Source of the DNA: a virus
Direction: 5' to 3' (one strand)
Virus record (IMG/VR): IMGVR_UViG_3300030060_004648
Coordinates: 1-33,360 of that record
DNA: 33,360 bases
Under the pieces are notes generated by a model, which was not told where the DNA came from, ran no database searches, and saw only the letters and a list, made by a program, of their open reading frames with translations. Below, in pieces: positions 6,906-14,945 of this stretch. A program made the translations under genes and the position numbers. Position 1 is the first letter of the stretch. Each line of letters starts with the position of its first letter.

Positions 6906-8117
6906 ATGATAAACCCTAAAGAGTTAATATGTCCTAATTGCTACAACATTGGAATGACCAAAGAGGGATTTTCAAGAGAAGGCAGGCAGCGATATAAGTG
7001 TAAATCTTGTCATTGCAAGACGGTCTACCCTATATGGGATGCCGACCACGATATAGTCCGAGAGAATGTAAGGCTATCCAAGCAGAAACAGAAGGCTCAG
7101 GACAAAAATCGCATATTGAATAAATCCTTTCGTGAACACGCTAGGATAGAAAACGCTGTAGAAGAGTACAGCAAAGAATTAATAAAGCTTTTTGAAAATA
7201 ACGATTTGCATAAAACCTTAAATGAGTTCAAGGTTAATAATAAAGCTGTAGGTGTACTTCAGTTGTCGGATGTTCATTTTAACGAACTTGTAGATTTGGA
7301 AAACAATAAATATGATTTCGAAGTCGCCTCCTCCAGGATCAGGTATTTTGTCAATAGAGCGAAGATGTACTTTAAGACTGCGAATATTACAAATGTTGTA
7401 TTGGCAATGACTGGCGATATGATGAATAGTGACAGAAGACTTGACGAACTTCTAAATCAGGCTACCAATAGAGCTAAGGCTACATTTCTTGGAGTGGACA
7501 TCCTTCAACAGGCTATTATAGACCTTAACCAGGATTTTAATGTTACAGTTGCATCTATTATAGGTAACGAGGGTAGAGCGAATAAAGAAATGGGTTGGAG
7601 TGACATTGTAGCGACAGATAACTATGATTATACAATATTTCAATGTTTAAGGTATTTATTTAGAGATAAAAGTGTTAAATTTATACACGGTGATCCCTCA
7701 GAATTAGTGATTAATGTCGCAGGACAAAATCTACTAATGCTTCATGGTCATGGTTCAGTTAGAGGTAAACTAGACACTGCTGTAAACCAAATCGCTGGAA
7801 GATACTCACTCAAGGGTATAAAGATTGACTATGTCATATTTGGTCATGTACACAGCGCAAGAGTCGGAGACAACTTTGGAAGAAGCTCATCTTTAGTAGG
7901 TGCTAACGACTATGCAGAGAAAGCACTTAATCTTAATGGTAGAGCTAGCCAAAACTGCTACATATTTCATAGTAACGGAAACAGAGATGGCATAAAGGTT
8001 GACCTTCAGCATACAGACGGAAAAGGGTATGACATAGATAAAGCTTTGGAGGCATACAATGCGAAATCGTCAGAAAAAAGAGTGCAGAAAAAAACGATAT
8101 TTGAAGTTGTCGTCTGA
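6906..8117 (+). CDS. Metallophosphoesterase with N-terminal zinc ribbon
   Basis: A 403-residue fusion. Residues 9-37 form a zinc ribbon (C9PNC12, then RYKCKSC with C32 and C35), like the InsA or transposase-type DNA-binding ribbon. Residues 50-105 are a helical linker. The rest is a calcineurin-like phosphoesterase with the motif series D122-V-H124, G170-D171, G220-N221-E222, H280-G-H282 and G-H314-V-H316. The third motif is GNE rather than the usual GNH. Such enzymes use two metal ions to cleave phosphoester bonds in nucleic acids, proteins or small molecules. The zinc ribbon suggests a nucleic acid substrate. It lies between the endolysin and small membrane genes with a clear AGGGGGTG site. 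Its role is unknown. Confidence 0.87.
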   Translation: MINPKELICPNCYNIGMTKEGFSREGRQRYKCKSCHCKTVYPIWDADHDIVRENVRLSKQKQKAQDKNRILNKSFREHARIENAVEEYSKELIKLFENNDLHKTLNEFKVNNKAVGVLQLSDVHFNELVDLENNKYDFEVASSRIRYFVNRAKMYFKTANITNVVLAMTGDMMNSDRRLDELLNQATNRAKATFLGVDILQQAIIDLNQDFNVTVASIIGNEGRANKEMGWSDIVATDNYDYTIFQCLRYLFRDKSVKFIHGDPSELVINVAGQNLLMLHGHGSVRGKLDTAVNQIAGRYSLKGIKIDYVIFGHVHSARVGDNFGRSSSLVGANDYAEKALNLNGRASQNCYIFHSNGNRDGIKVDLQHTDGKGYDIDKALEAYNAKSSEKRVQKKTIFEVVV

Positions 8118-8159
8118 TTACTGGACTACAACAGTCACACCAAAAATAAGGTTTTATAG

Positions 8160-8405
8160 ATGATAGATAAAAAAATATCTGTGGGAACGCTTCTCACTAT
8201 AGTGACAATAGGAAGCACAATAATATTTACTCAAGGAGCGACAACTCACAGGATAGATGTGATTGAAGCAGATTCAGTTGAGAACAAAAATGCTATAAAG
8301 ACAGTAAGTAGAGAAGTTAATAACAATAAAGTCGATATAGGTAGAATAGAAGCCAAGATAGATGAAGGCTTTAAAAGACTAGAAACATTACTAATCGAGA
8401 ACTAA
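8160..8405 (+). CDS. Small membrane protein with periplasmic coiled coil
   Basis: An 81-residue protein with one N-terminal membrane segment (about residues 7-24, VGTLLTIVTIGSTIIFTQG) followed by a hydrophilic coiled coil (residues 30-81). The shape is that of a spanin-like or holin-accessory protein, N-terminus in the cytoplasm and helix outside. The next gene starts within its stop codon (TAATG at 8403-8407). Position shortly after the endolysin supports a lysis function, but no conserved motif proves it. Confidence 0.65.
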   Translation: MIDKKISVGTLLTIVTIGSTIIFTQGATTHRIDVIEADSVENKNAIKTVSREVNNNKVDIGRIEAKIDEGFKRLETLLIEN

Positions 8406-8698
8406 TGGATGTTTTTGCAATATTAGATCAGTATGGAGTGCCTTTGGCTATGTGCGCAGCATTTGGCTACTTTATTTGGAAGCAAAACTCTTGGATACAA
8501 AATGATTTAAAACGTGACCTTGATGATGCTAACGAAAGATTTGAAAAGATAGTTATTGGGTTAATAAACTCCCAGAAGCAAATGCAGCTAGACATAAAAG
8601 ATTCAAAGGCTAGCTATAGAGCGATAGTAGAGATTCTCGCAGCCATGTCAGGAAATGGGTTGAAAGAGAAATTTTTAAATAACAAAAAAGATTATTAA
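8405..8698 (+). CDS. Holin-like membrane protein
   Basis: A 97-residue protein with an N-terminal hydrophobic helix (about residues 4-25: FAILDQYGVPLAMCAAFGYFIW), then a long charged coiled coil. This is similar in layout to BhlA/UviB-type holins, which have a single membrane helix and a charged cytoplasmic tail. Translation is coupled to the preceding membrane gene through TAATG. A holin is expected here because the endolysin lacks a signal sequence. The alternative is a membrane-anchored virion accessory protein. Confidence 0.6.
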   Translation: MDVFAILDQYGVPLAMCAAFGYFIWKQNSWIQNDLKRDLDDANERFEKIVIGLINSQKQMQLDIKDSKASYRAIVEILAAMSGNGLKEKFLNNKKDY

Positions 8699-8710
8699 AG
8701 AGGAGACAAT

Positions 8711-9004
8711 ATGTTAGATACATTACTAGGAGCAGTAACAGGTAATTCAGGAATGATAGTTGGTGGTGGAGCATCAGCAGTAGTATTATGGGTATTAAAG
8801 AAAGTCCCAAATGAGCATATTTGTGGAGTGATAGAGACAGCGTTTGAAAGCATAGGCAAAGTTATGACACTTGGTCTAGGTAAATGGAAAGTAACAAAAG
8901 GTGTGTGGAATAGCACCATCGAGCCATGGTTTGTAGACTTGATTGATAATGTATTTGGATCTATGGTAAGAGGGTTTATAAAAGGATTGAGGAGTGATAA
9001 TTAA
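8711..9004 (+). CDS. Small membrane-associated phage protein
   Basis: A 97-residue protein after a good AGAGGAGA site. It has a glycine-rich hydrophobic N-terminal segment (about residues 11-29, GNSGMIVGGGASAVVLWVL) and a C-terminal part rich in aromatic and amphipathic stretches (KVMTLGLGKWKVTKGVWN, EPWFVDLIDNVFGSMVRGF). I recall similar proteins in uncultured marine phages but no assigned function. It could be a second holin or antiholin of the lysis cluster. It overlaps the next gene by 11 bases. Confidence 0.6.
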   Translation: MLDTLLGAVTGNSGMIVGGGASAVVLWVLKKVPNEHICGVIETAFESIGKVMTLGLGKWKVTKGVWNSTIEPWFVDLIDNVFGSMVRGFIKGLRSDN

Positions 9005-9218
9005 TTGGATAAAGAATAATATCTTTCCTTTAATTCAAAGCGAGGGGTGGGTGACTAATATTTTTATGAGATTAGATAGATTGGAGAAGGACTCTCATCC
9101 ACCCTTGTTTGAAAAAGAGCAATTAAATAAGTTACACAAGAGAGTAGAAGATTTGGAGACAGTTGCATTTGTTAAAAGGTTTGGAAGTAAGATGAAAGAT
9201 TATGAGGGTACTGACTAG
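8994..9218 (+). CDS. Small helical protein of the lysis/fibre junction
   Basis: A GTG start at 8994 with GATTGAGGA upstream gives 74 residues; a TTG at 9005 is possible. The sequence begins with an amphipathic aromatic stretch (INWIKNNIFPLIQSEGW) and then two charged helices separated by HPPLFEKEQ. It resembles the helical stalk-like small proteins that precede fibre genes. The next gene starts inside its stop region (TAGTG at 9216-9220). No family is recognised. Confidence 0.55.
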   Translation: MIINWIKNNIFPLIQSEGWVTNIFMRLDRLEKDSHPPLFEKEQLNKLHKRVEDLETVAFVKRFGSKMKDYEGTD

Positions 9219-10165
9219 TGGCTAACGAGTTAAAACTAGATAATCCTCTTGCTAGGGATATTAAGCCAGTAAAGATAAATGATGAAGTCACATCTTTACA
9301 GCTTGGAGATAATATTGTTAGAATTGAAAAAGATTTAGAGGTTGGTGGAGATATTAGTATTGAGGGTGGAGACTTAAACTTTAACAATGTTAATACAGAG
9401 CAAATTAAGTTTGGTGACAACACTGTAATACAATCAGAAAACAATGATGTTTTATCAATAGAAAGTACAGGGTTGCTAGTAAGTGGTATACAACAGGCAG
9501 ATCAAACCTCTGTCGGCATAGTAACACAAAGTGGGCAAGACTCTAAGTATGCTTTATATAATGGAGCAACATTGCGATGGACTGCAGGCAACGATGCAGA
9601 TGATTCTAATAAGTTTAAAATAGATTCAGACAATCTTACTGTTGGTGGTAATACAAAGCTGACATTGGATTCTAGTGGCAATTTAACAGTTACAGGTGAT
9701 ATTACATCTAACAACGGAGTATCTCAAGGTAAATTTATTTACGATATACAAAGATGTGGATACTACTCATCGTCTGCAAATGCTTCTTATTTGCCACTTA
9801 ATGGGTATATAATAGAAAAAACATCTACATCTGGAAACAATGAGTTTATAGCTTTTGTTGCCCCTTTTAATGGCACGCTTGAGAAAATTATGTGGAGAAG
9901 TGAAATTGCACAAGATGGAAACTTCAGAAAAAATATATGGGAATCTGAAGACGGAACTGAAGTGCCAGGTACATCGATTGGAAGATGGGATAATACGCAC
10001 GATATAGCTGATGACACTGTTATAACTTTTGATTTTACTACAGGTGCAACAAGTGGCAACAATATTTTAACAAAGGGTAGGATATATGCAATATCTATAG
10101 ACCCACCAACTGCACCACAAGACACAAATGCAACTGTAGTTTTTAAATGGGATATAACAACATAA
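9218..10165 (+). CDS. Fibre or appendage structural protein
   Basis: A 315-residue protein with a GTG start coupled to the previous stop. Residues 1-150 contain repeated short beta segments (GGDISIEGGDLNF, KLTLDSSGNLTVTGDIT) of the kind seen in trimeric beta-helical phage fibres. After GKFIYDIQ at about residue 168 a compact C-terminal domain begins (about 150 residues) with aromatic beta strands, which may be the receptor- or glycan-binding tip. From memory this layout is common in marine phages. It is the first of three appendage-like genes placed between lysis and neck genes. The exact structure in the virion is not known. Confidence 0.75.
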   Translation: MANELKLDNPLARDIKPVKINDEVTSLQLGDNIVRIEKDLEVGGDISIEGGDLNFNNVNTEQIKFGDNTVIQSENNDVLSIESTGLLVSGIQQADQTSVGIVTQSGQDSKYALYNGATLRWTAGNDADDSNKFKIDSDNLTVGGNTKLTLDSSGNLTVTGDITSNNGVSQGKFIYDIQRCGYYSSSANASYLPLNGYIIEKTSTSGNNEFIAFVAPFNGTLEKIMWRSEIAQDGNFRKNIWESEDGTEVPGTSIGRWDNTHDIADDTVITFDFTTGATSGNNILTKGRIYAISIDPPTAPQDTNATVVFKWDITT

Positions 10166-10180
10166 AAACGAAAGGATAGG

Positions 10181-10969
10181 ATGAGTTTAACAGGAAAAAC
10201 ATTAGCAGCAAGTTATAAAGATTTATTACACATGAACAATTCAAATAATGGTGTGACAACATCAACTGTTCGTGTTGTTGATGGAGAAGGAACAGAGTCT
10301 TCAATCCTTATATCTGATGACCAACTAATAGTTTCTCCTAAAAATGATAATTCTACAAACACACTTAGAGTAAGAAAGGTAGATGGGACAGATGTTCTAG
10401 TGGTAGACACTACTAATGAAGTTGTAAAAGCATCTGGTAATAATGTTAATACTCAGTATGCTACATTTAGTATAGTAAACTCAGAATCAGCAAGCTTTGC
10501 AGATGACACACATCAAGCAATACCTTTTGGGTGTGCGAACTTTGGAGACTCTTCAAATCCACCAGCATTTGGCACAGGGACAGATCCTGCCACATCATTT
10601 ACAACAGCAGAGGGTAATGCAACAAGGGCAAGCGATATAGTTCCATGCTTGTGGTATGTTCATGATAATATCTCTATAGATGCTGTAAAATCCATAGAGG
10701 GCGCAGACACAGCAACAGGGGATACTACTCGTATGCACCTAATGAGTTTTGACCTTACAAGTGGGTCAACATCAGCACTATCTAATGGAACAGTTTTAGC
10801 AAATAATTCAGATGTAACTAACGCAGGAAGTGAGCAGGCATACTTGTCTTCATGGACTGTAAGTAGCGCAGCAGTATCGTCAGGAAAGGTTATATTGGCA
10901 TTTTTTAAGTCAGACTCAATCAATAGTGACTATAGCCTGAGCGTACAAATTAAATACCATTTAACTTAG
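10181..10969 (+). CDS. Fibre or appendage structural protein 2
   Basis: A 262-residue protein preceded by AAAGGATAGG. The N-terminus LTGKTLAASYKDLLHMNNSN and the following stretch SSILISDDQLIVSP look like the virion-attachment part of marine phage fibre proteins. The segment NTLRVRKVDGTDVLVVDTT is a short beta repeat typical of trimeric fibres. Residues 90-262 form a separate Ser/Thr/Ala-rich beta domain ending in YSLSVQIKYHLT. It shares its overall design, not obvious sequence identity, with the preceding gene. Host adsorption is the likely role. Confidence 0.72.
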   Translation: MSLTGKTLAASYKDLLHMNNSNNGVTTSTVRVVDGEGTESSILISDDQLIVSPKNDNSTNTLRVRKVDGTDVLVVDTTNEVVKASGNNVNTQYATFSIVNSESASFADDTHQAIPFGCANFGDSSNPPAFGTGTDPATSFTTAEGNATRASDIVPCLWYVHDNISIDAVKSIEGADTATGDTTRMHLMSFDLTSGSTSALSNGTVLANNSDVTNAGSEQAYLSSWTVSSAAVSSGKVILAFFKSDSINSDYSLSVQIKYHLT

Positions 10970-10979
10970 GAGTAAGATT

Positions 10980-12533
10980 ATGGCAACCAAAAAAACAAAA
11001 AATCAACCATATTATGGTGGTGGAGACAGAAACAGGAGAGATCGTAATAAGTATGGTACTCCAATAACTACAATAAAAAAATCTTTAACATATAGTGCAG
11101 ATACACCTGATCTAATATTAGATGTTGATGCGACAGCAAGTGCAACAGCTTCAAAGGCAGGGACTATTAGTGCTGTTAAAATTAAAAATGATGGTTACGT
11201 ACCTGCCATAGCATCATTTGTTTACAACTCTTATACAGCAGCAGATACAATAGATTCAGATGCTACTGGGTTAAGATATGTTAAATATTTACTAAATCCG
11301 AACGAAGAAATTATGATGCCTACAACAAGAGCGATTATAGGTGATGCTGTGGGTGAGTTTACAGGCACAGCAGTTGATAGCGCTGCAATAACGACAGCAG
11401 AGTCTCTAGACACAGGTGCAGACGTAGACACAGCAACTTCAAGCGATATAACATCAGATGCAACTATCACAACAATTAACCTTGAAGATGGGCATAGTAA
11501 ATATTTTTACGCAGGTGATTTGATACGTATAGATAATGAAATATTAGAGGTGTTATCAGTAGGAACAGGTGCAGACCTAGCAAACAGCACTTTGACTGTA
11601 AAAAGAGGTGTTATGGGGTCAACAGCAGCAACTCACAATGATGACAGAGCAGTACACTTACCATTTTTTAATATGCACCATAAATATGTTGCAGCAGGCA
11701 ATGAAAAAGGCAAAACGACAGACAGTAATGGTCGTTGGAAGTCAATGAACTTTTTTGGGCTGGGGCGTTCACAAGGCAATCAAGCAGGGCTTACAGCAGG
11801 CTCTATAGCTATACAGTTTTATGAAGCAGGCTTTGCTAAAGCAAATTTATCTGATATAACTGCAAACACAGAAAGTGGTCTACCAGTTTCAACTGCTCAT
11901 GAATTTGATATAACAGTAGACGGTGGTACAACATTTGATAATCTAACATTTACAACAGATTCAAGTAATACAAAGTTTGGTGGATCTACAGGAATTATAG
12001 CAAAGATACAAGATGCGCTAGACACTCAATATTACACAGCAGGAAACTTGTTTGAAAAGAAAGTTACGGTTGGATTGGAAGATGGAGATATAGTGTTTAG
12101 AAGTGGTTCTTTCTTGTCCACATCAGCTATAGCAATAGGTGCAGGTTCAACTGGTGCAGCAGAGTTTTTAGGTACTGGTAGAATACCATCTGCATTTGAA
12201 TCTGTGGATGCTAGATTGCAAACAGAGACAGAATATAATCCAATAACAAACGATGCTATCTATAAAGAAATATTTATTAGAGACGACGGAAATGGAAATC
12301 TAATATGGAAAAATGAACAAATGATCGGAGAGGTTAATTACGAAACAGGTGCAATATCTTGGGCATTGCCTGAGAGACCAAATGCTGAATTTGTAATTAG
12401 TGTTTTGCATACTAATCCATTTAGTGGAAAGTTAGATGCAACTCAAAACAGTAGAAGAAACTCATTAAGACAGATTTTAGGCAACACTCCACAGCAAAAA
12501 TGTGAAGCACAGCTTACAGTCACAACCTACTAG
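10980..12533 (+). CDS. Virion structural protein, probably an appendage
   Basis: A 517-residue protein rich in Thr, Ala, Ser and Asp with little charge clustering, as in virion proteins. The N-terminus is basic and glycine-rich (YYGGGDRNRRDRNKYG). A segment near residues 180-215 (IRIDNEILEVLSV, LTVKRGVMGSTAATH) is a beta motif often seen in phage structural proteins. The C-terminus (NPITNDAIYKEIFIRDDGNG, EVNYETGAISW) reads like a beta-sandwich tail or fibre domain. No family name is assigned. It ends in TAG, directly followed by a GGAGG site for the first basic mini-protein. Confidence 0.65.
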   Translation: MATKKTKNQPYYGGGDRNRRDRNKYGTPITTIKKSLTYSADTPDLILDVDATASATASKAGTISAVKIKNDGYVPAIASFVYNSYTAADTIDSDATGLRYVKYLLNPNEEIMMPTTRAIIGDAVGEFTGTAVDSAAITTAESLDTGADVDTATSSDITSDATITTINLEDGHSKYFYAGDLIRIDNEILEVLSVGTGADLANSTLTVKRGVMGSTAATHNDDRAVHLPFFNMHHKYVAAGNEKGKTTDSNGRWKSMNFFGLGRSQGNQAGLTAGSIAIQFYEAGFAKANLSDITANTESGLPVSTAHEFDITVDGGTTFDNLTFTTDSSNTKFGGSTGIIAKIQDALDTQYYTAGNLFEKKVTVGLEDGDIVFRSGSFLSTSAIAIGAGSTGAAEFLGTGRIPSAFESVDARLQTETEYNPITNDAIYKEIFIRDDGNGNLIWKNEQMIGEVNYETGAISWALPERPNAEFVISVLHTNPFSGKLDATQNSRRNSLRQILGNTPQQKCEAQLTVTTY

Positions 12534-12542
12534 GAGGTAGAT

Positions 12543-12626
12543 ATGCCATATCATTACGGTGGTAAAAAGAAAAAGATGAAAAAAACAAAGAAGAAAGTTC
12601 GTAAAATGAGAAGGAAAAAGAAATAA
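12543..12626 (+). CDS. Tiny lysine/arginine-rich protein (27 aa)
   Basis: ATG 12543 follows a strong TAGGAGGTAGAT site and the frame ends in TAA 12624-12626, overlapping the next ATG (TAATG). It encodes 27 residues: MPYHYGG and then almost only Lys and Arg (runs such as KKKKMKKTKKKVRKMRRKKK). It would be strongly cationic and unfolded and would bind DNA or RNA without sequence preference. The strong ribosome site and coupling to the following genes show that it is probably translated. Confidence 0.7.
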   Translation: MPYHYGGKKKKMKKTKKKVRKMRRKKK

Positions 12627-12811
12627 TGCCCAAGACAGATTATGTTAAGGGTATAAGCATGAGAGGCTTAACTAAAAGACAAAAGACTGCTATGCGTAGA
12701 CATAAAAAACATCACACTGCAAAGCATTTAAAATCAATGGCTACTGCTATGAGAAAAGGCAAAACATTTACACAATCTCATAAAATAGCTATGAAAAAAG
12801 TAGGTAGATGA
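12626..12811 (+). CDS. Small basic protein 2 (61 aa)
   Basis: A 61-residue protein with many Lys, Arg and His. It has the segment GLTKRQKTAMRRHKKHHTAKHL followed by a second helix (MATAMRKGKTFTQSHKIAMKKVGR). The periodic pattern suggests two amphipathic basic helices. I recall close relatives in other marine phages, near virion genes, without known function. It is coupled to its neighbours on both sides (TAATG upstream, one base between its stop and the next ATG). Confidence 0.75.
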   Translation: MPKTDYVKGISMRGLTKRQKTAMRRHKKHHTAKHLKSMATAMRKGKTFTQSHKIAMKKVGR

Positions 12812-12812
12812 A

Positions 12813-13070
12813 ATGGCTAAGTATAGAGGTAAGTCAGTTAGACTTAATAAGCCGACTCGTATTCGTAAAGGTCAGCCAGGATATGGTAGAAAGAAGTCCC
12901 AAGTATACGTCAGATCTGGGAGTAAAATAAAAAGAATTACATTTGGTGACCCTAATATGAGAATAAAAAAATCAAGCCCAGCAAGAAGAAAGTCTTTCAG
13001 GGCAAGACATAAGTGTGCGACAGCTAAGGATAAAACAACAGCAAGATATTGGTCTTGCAAGGCGTGGTAA
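12813..13070 (+). CDS. Small basic protein 3 with conserved RxSFRARHxC...YWSC motif (85 aa)
   Basis: An 85-residue basic protein. The N-terminus is Arg/Lys-rich (RLNKPTRIRKGQPGYGRKK). The middle reads VYVRSGSKIKRITFGDPNM, and the C-terminus RRKSFRARHKC, AKDKTTARYWSCKAW. The two cysteines (about residues 68 and 82) and the aromatic end are the recognisable signature. I recall this as a widespread family in marine phages, including large myoviruses, where it lies near head genes; its function is not established. The position in a run of basic genes suggests a capsid-internal or DNA-binding role. Confidence 0.8.
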   Translation: MAKYRGKSVRLNKPTRIRKGQPGYGRKKSQVYVRSGSKIKRITFGDPNMRIKKSSPARRKSFRARHKCATAKDKTTARYWSCKAW

Positions 13071-13071
13071 G

Positions 13072-13275
13072 ATGGCGAGAAAGAAACGTAAAACGAGAAG
13101 AAAGACAAAAAGCAGAGTGAATGAAGCAGGCAACTACACTAAGCCTACTATGCGTAAAAGACTTTTTAATAAAATTAAAGCAGGAACAAAGGGTGGCAGA
13201 GCAGGTCAATGGTCAGCCAGAAAAGCTCAGATGTTAGCTAGGCAGTATAAAGCTAAGGGTGGAGGCTACAGATAA
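13072..13275 (+). CDS. Small basic protein 4 with PxxRKRLFNxIKAGxKGG...QWSARKAQ motif (67 aa)
   Basis: The start chosen is ATG 13072, two bases after the preceding stop, rather than an internal upstream ATG at 13015 that lies inside the previous gene. The 67-residue product is very basic (ARKKRKTRRKTKSR) and has the motif VNEAGNYTKPTMRKRLFN, then GGRAGQWSARKAQMLARQYK and a glycine-rich end. The same motif occurs, as I recall, in proteins of unknown function from phages, bacteria and giant viruses. It is part of the basic cassette; the next ATG overlaps its stop. Confidence 0.8.
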   Translation: MARKKRKTRRKTKSRVNEAGNYTKPTMRKRLFNKIKAGTKGGRAGQWSARKAQMLARQYKAKGGGYR

Positions 13276-13520
13276 TGGCTCTTAAAAAATCACAAAAGTC
13301 TTTAAAGAAATGGACTTCGCAGAAATGGGACTATGTTAGTGCAAGAGACAAAAAGAAGCCTAAGAGGAAGAGAGGCAGATATTTACCTAAGTCTGTTAGA
13401 GATAGCCTCACTCCTGGGCAAAAAGCGTACGAAAACAGAAAGAAAAGAAAAGCAACGAAAGCTGGTAAGCAACGAGCAAAATATTCTAAAAAAGTTAGAA
13501 AAAAGATGAGAGGTAAATAA
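13275..13520 (+). CDS. Small basic protein 5 with KKSLKKWTSQKW...RYLPKS motif (81 aa)
   Basis: An 81-residue protein coupled by TAATG to its neighbours on both sides. It begins MALKKSQKSLKKWTSQKW, continues with RGRYLPKSVRDSLTPGQKAYENRKKRKATKAGKQ and ends in a Lys/Arg tail. The KSLKxWTxQKW and RYLPKSxxDxLTPxQ elements are shared with a family of unknown function that I recall in phages, bacteria and giant viruses. In some of those it accompanies the QWSARKAQ motif of the preceding gene. The constant pairing suggests that the two proteins work together. Confidence 0.8.
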   Translation: MALKKSQKSLKKWTSQKWDYVSARDKKKPKRKRGRYLPKSVRDSLTPGQKAYENRKKRKATKAGKQRAKYSKKVRKKMRGK

Positions 13521-14488
13521 TGGCATCAGCCCCAATATATTGTACACATAAAGAATTAAAAAGAGTATTCCCTCAGTTAGATGAATATGATCAAAAGACA
13601 CCTGTATATGGGTGGGTAGAAGTTACAACTAATAAATACGCTGCTCACGATAGTGGCTCGGTAACTCAACTATTTGTAGATGGGGAGTCTCTAGGTGCAG
13701 CTCAGTCTGCTCATACTGACTTAAATGTTGAGGGAGAATGGTTTTACAACTCCACTGACGATGTTCTTTATTATTTTTCTGCTACCACGCCTATAGATAA
13801 ACTTATGGAAGTGGGTGAACTTTTCACTGCAATGGTGACTCAATTTAGAACAGATGCAAGTAGATACCTAGACTCAAGGCTTGACCCCAAGCTACCTAAA
13901 AACCAACTTAAAGATAAGAATGGTAACTTTGACTACATGATAGTAAGAACTACAGCTTTGTATGCTGCTGCGTTTATGGTTAGGACTAAAGACCCAACCT
14001 CAGACATAGCTGCTGCCTTAATGCTAGAAGCTGACAATAACGTACAGCTACTAAACGAAGGTAGAGCTGCTTTATCATATCAGAATACTGGAGATGCCTC
14101 AAAAGGTGTACTAAGAGATGTTACATATACAGATGGTCAGGTTAGACCAGTTGACTTTAGAGGTAGGGCTGGAGCAGTTGACTATGACCTTGTAAAGGTA
14201 AAAATTGGAACTGGTGGAGCTATAGGAACTGCTACTTACAATGTTTTTGTAAAGGATAGTGATGGATTAAAACAAAATCAAGTAGTTACAAACGAAAAAA
14301 TAACTGGGGACTATCAACCCATGGCTTATGGTTTAGAGGTTAGATTTGCTGGTACTACAGATACGAGCGAAGCTACAGCAAATAATGAGTGGGAAGTTGA
14401 AGTCAGAGGATACAATGAGGAAGTAGACACAGCAGACCTCAAGGGTATAAAAATGACTAGAAGAAGGTATTATGGAGGAAGATACTAA
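13520..14488 (+). CDS. Head-tail connector / adaptor-like protein
   Basis: A 322-residue protein starting at ATG 13520, overlapping the last basic gene. The N-terminus (YCTHKELKRVFPQL) and the helix FTAMVTQFRTDASRYLDSRLD followed by VRTTALYAAAFMV resemble the helical gp6-like adaptors that bind the portal. A beta-rich insertion (about residues 30-90) and a C-terminal beta domain (residues 200-322, ending RRRYYGGRY) are additional. Its position before the tail terminator and tail tube genes supports a neck role. The assignment rests on order and shape more than on strict motifs. Confidence 0.62.
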   Translation: MASAPIYCTHKELKRVFPQLDEYDQKTPVYGWVEVTTNKYAAHDSGSVTQLFVDGESLGAAQSAHTDLNVEGEWFYNSTDDVLYYFSATTPIDKLMEVGELFTAMVTQFRTDASRYLDSRLDPKLPKNQLKDKNGNFDYMIVRTTALYAAAFMVRTKDPTSDIAAALMLEADNNVQLLNEGRAALSYQNTGDASKGVLRDVTYTDGQVRPVDFRGRAGAVDYDLVKVKIGTGGAIGTATYNVFVKDSDGLKQNQVVTNEKITGDYQPMAYGLEVRFAGTTDTSEATANNEWEVEVRGYNEEVDTADLKGIKMTRRRYYGGRY

Positions 14489-14937
14489 TGCCTGTAAGTT
14501 TTACTAACAACTTTAAGGATATTCTTGATAAATTAAGGAACATTCTAAGGACAGAATTTAAGGGCGCTCTACCTGTTTATGTAGGTCATGAGTCAGCGCA
14601 AGCTAGCACACAATTTCTAAGATTAGATCCTGTGGGCAGCGAGCTTACTGAATACAATACAAATGGAGAGATTAGGGAGTATACGGTTAATATGTATTAT
14701 TACTTCCTTGATAAGAATATTAAAAAATCATCACTTGACCATGTATTAAGATATTCGGCTAGGGTAGAAGCATTGATTCATGACAATATTGCTTTGAGCT
14801 TTACAGATGAAAAAGGTGCAATTAATAATATTTTTAATTGCAGAATAGAATCTACTAATTTAAACAGTTTAGAAGAAGAAAATGAATATGTCGTAGAGAT
14901 GGTGTGGAAAGGGCAACTATTAACTAATTTAGACTAG
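14488..14937 (+). CDS. Tail terminator / tail completion protein
   Basis: A 149-residue protein whose start overlaps the adaptor stop. It opens with an amphipathic helix (FKDILDKLRNILRTEF) and continues with alternating beta strands (PVYVGHES, FLRLDPVGSEL, EYTVNMYYYF), a helix (LRYSARVEALIHDN) and strands to the end (YVVEMVWKGQLL). This is the alpha-beta layout of the gpU or tail-terminator family, which caps the tail tube and joins it to the head. The order adaptor, terminator, small protein, tube agrees. Confidence 0.72.
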   Translation: MPVSFTNNFKDILDKLRNILRTEFKGALPVYVGHESAQASTQFLRLDPVGSELTEYNTNGEIREYTVNMYYYFLDKNIKKSSLDHVLRYSARVEALIHDNIALSFTDEKGAINNIFNCRIESTNLNSLEEENEYVVEMVWKGQLLTNLD

Positions 14938-14945
14938 GGAAGTAT

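Noticed and set aside
13015-13071. Longer N-terminus for basic protein 4 from ATG 13015
   Set aside because: This region is the coding end of basic protein 3; ATG 13072 directly after its stop keeps the regular gene spacing of the cassette.
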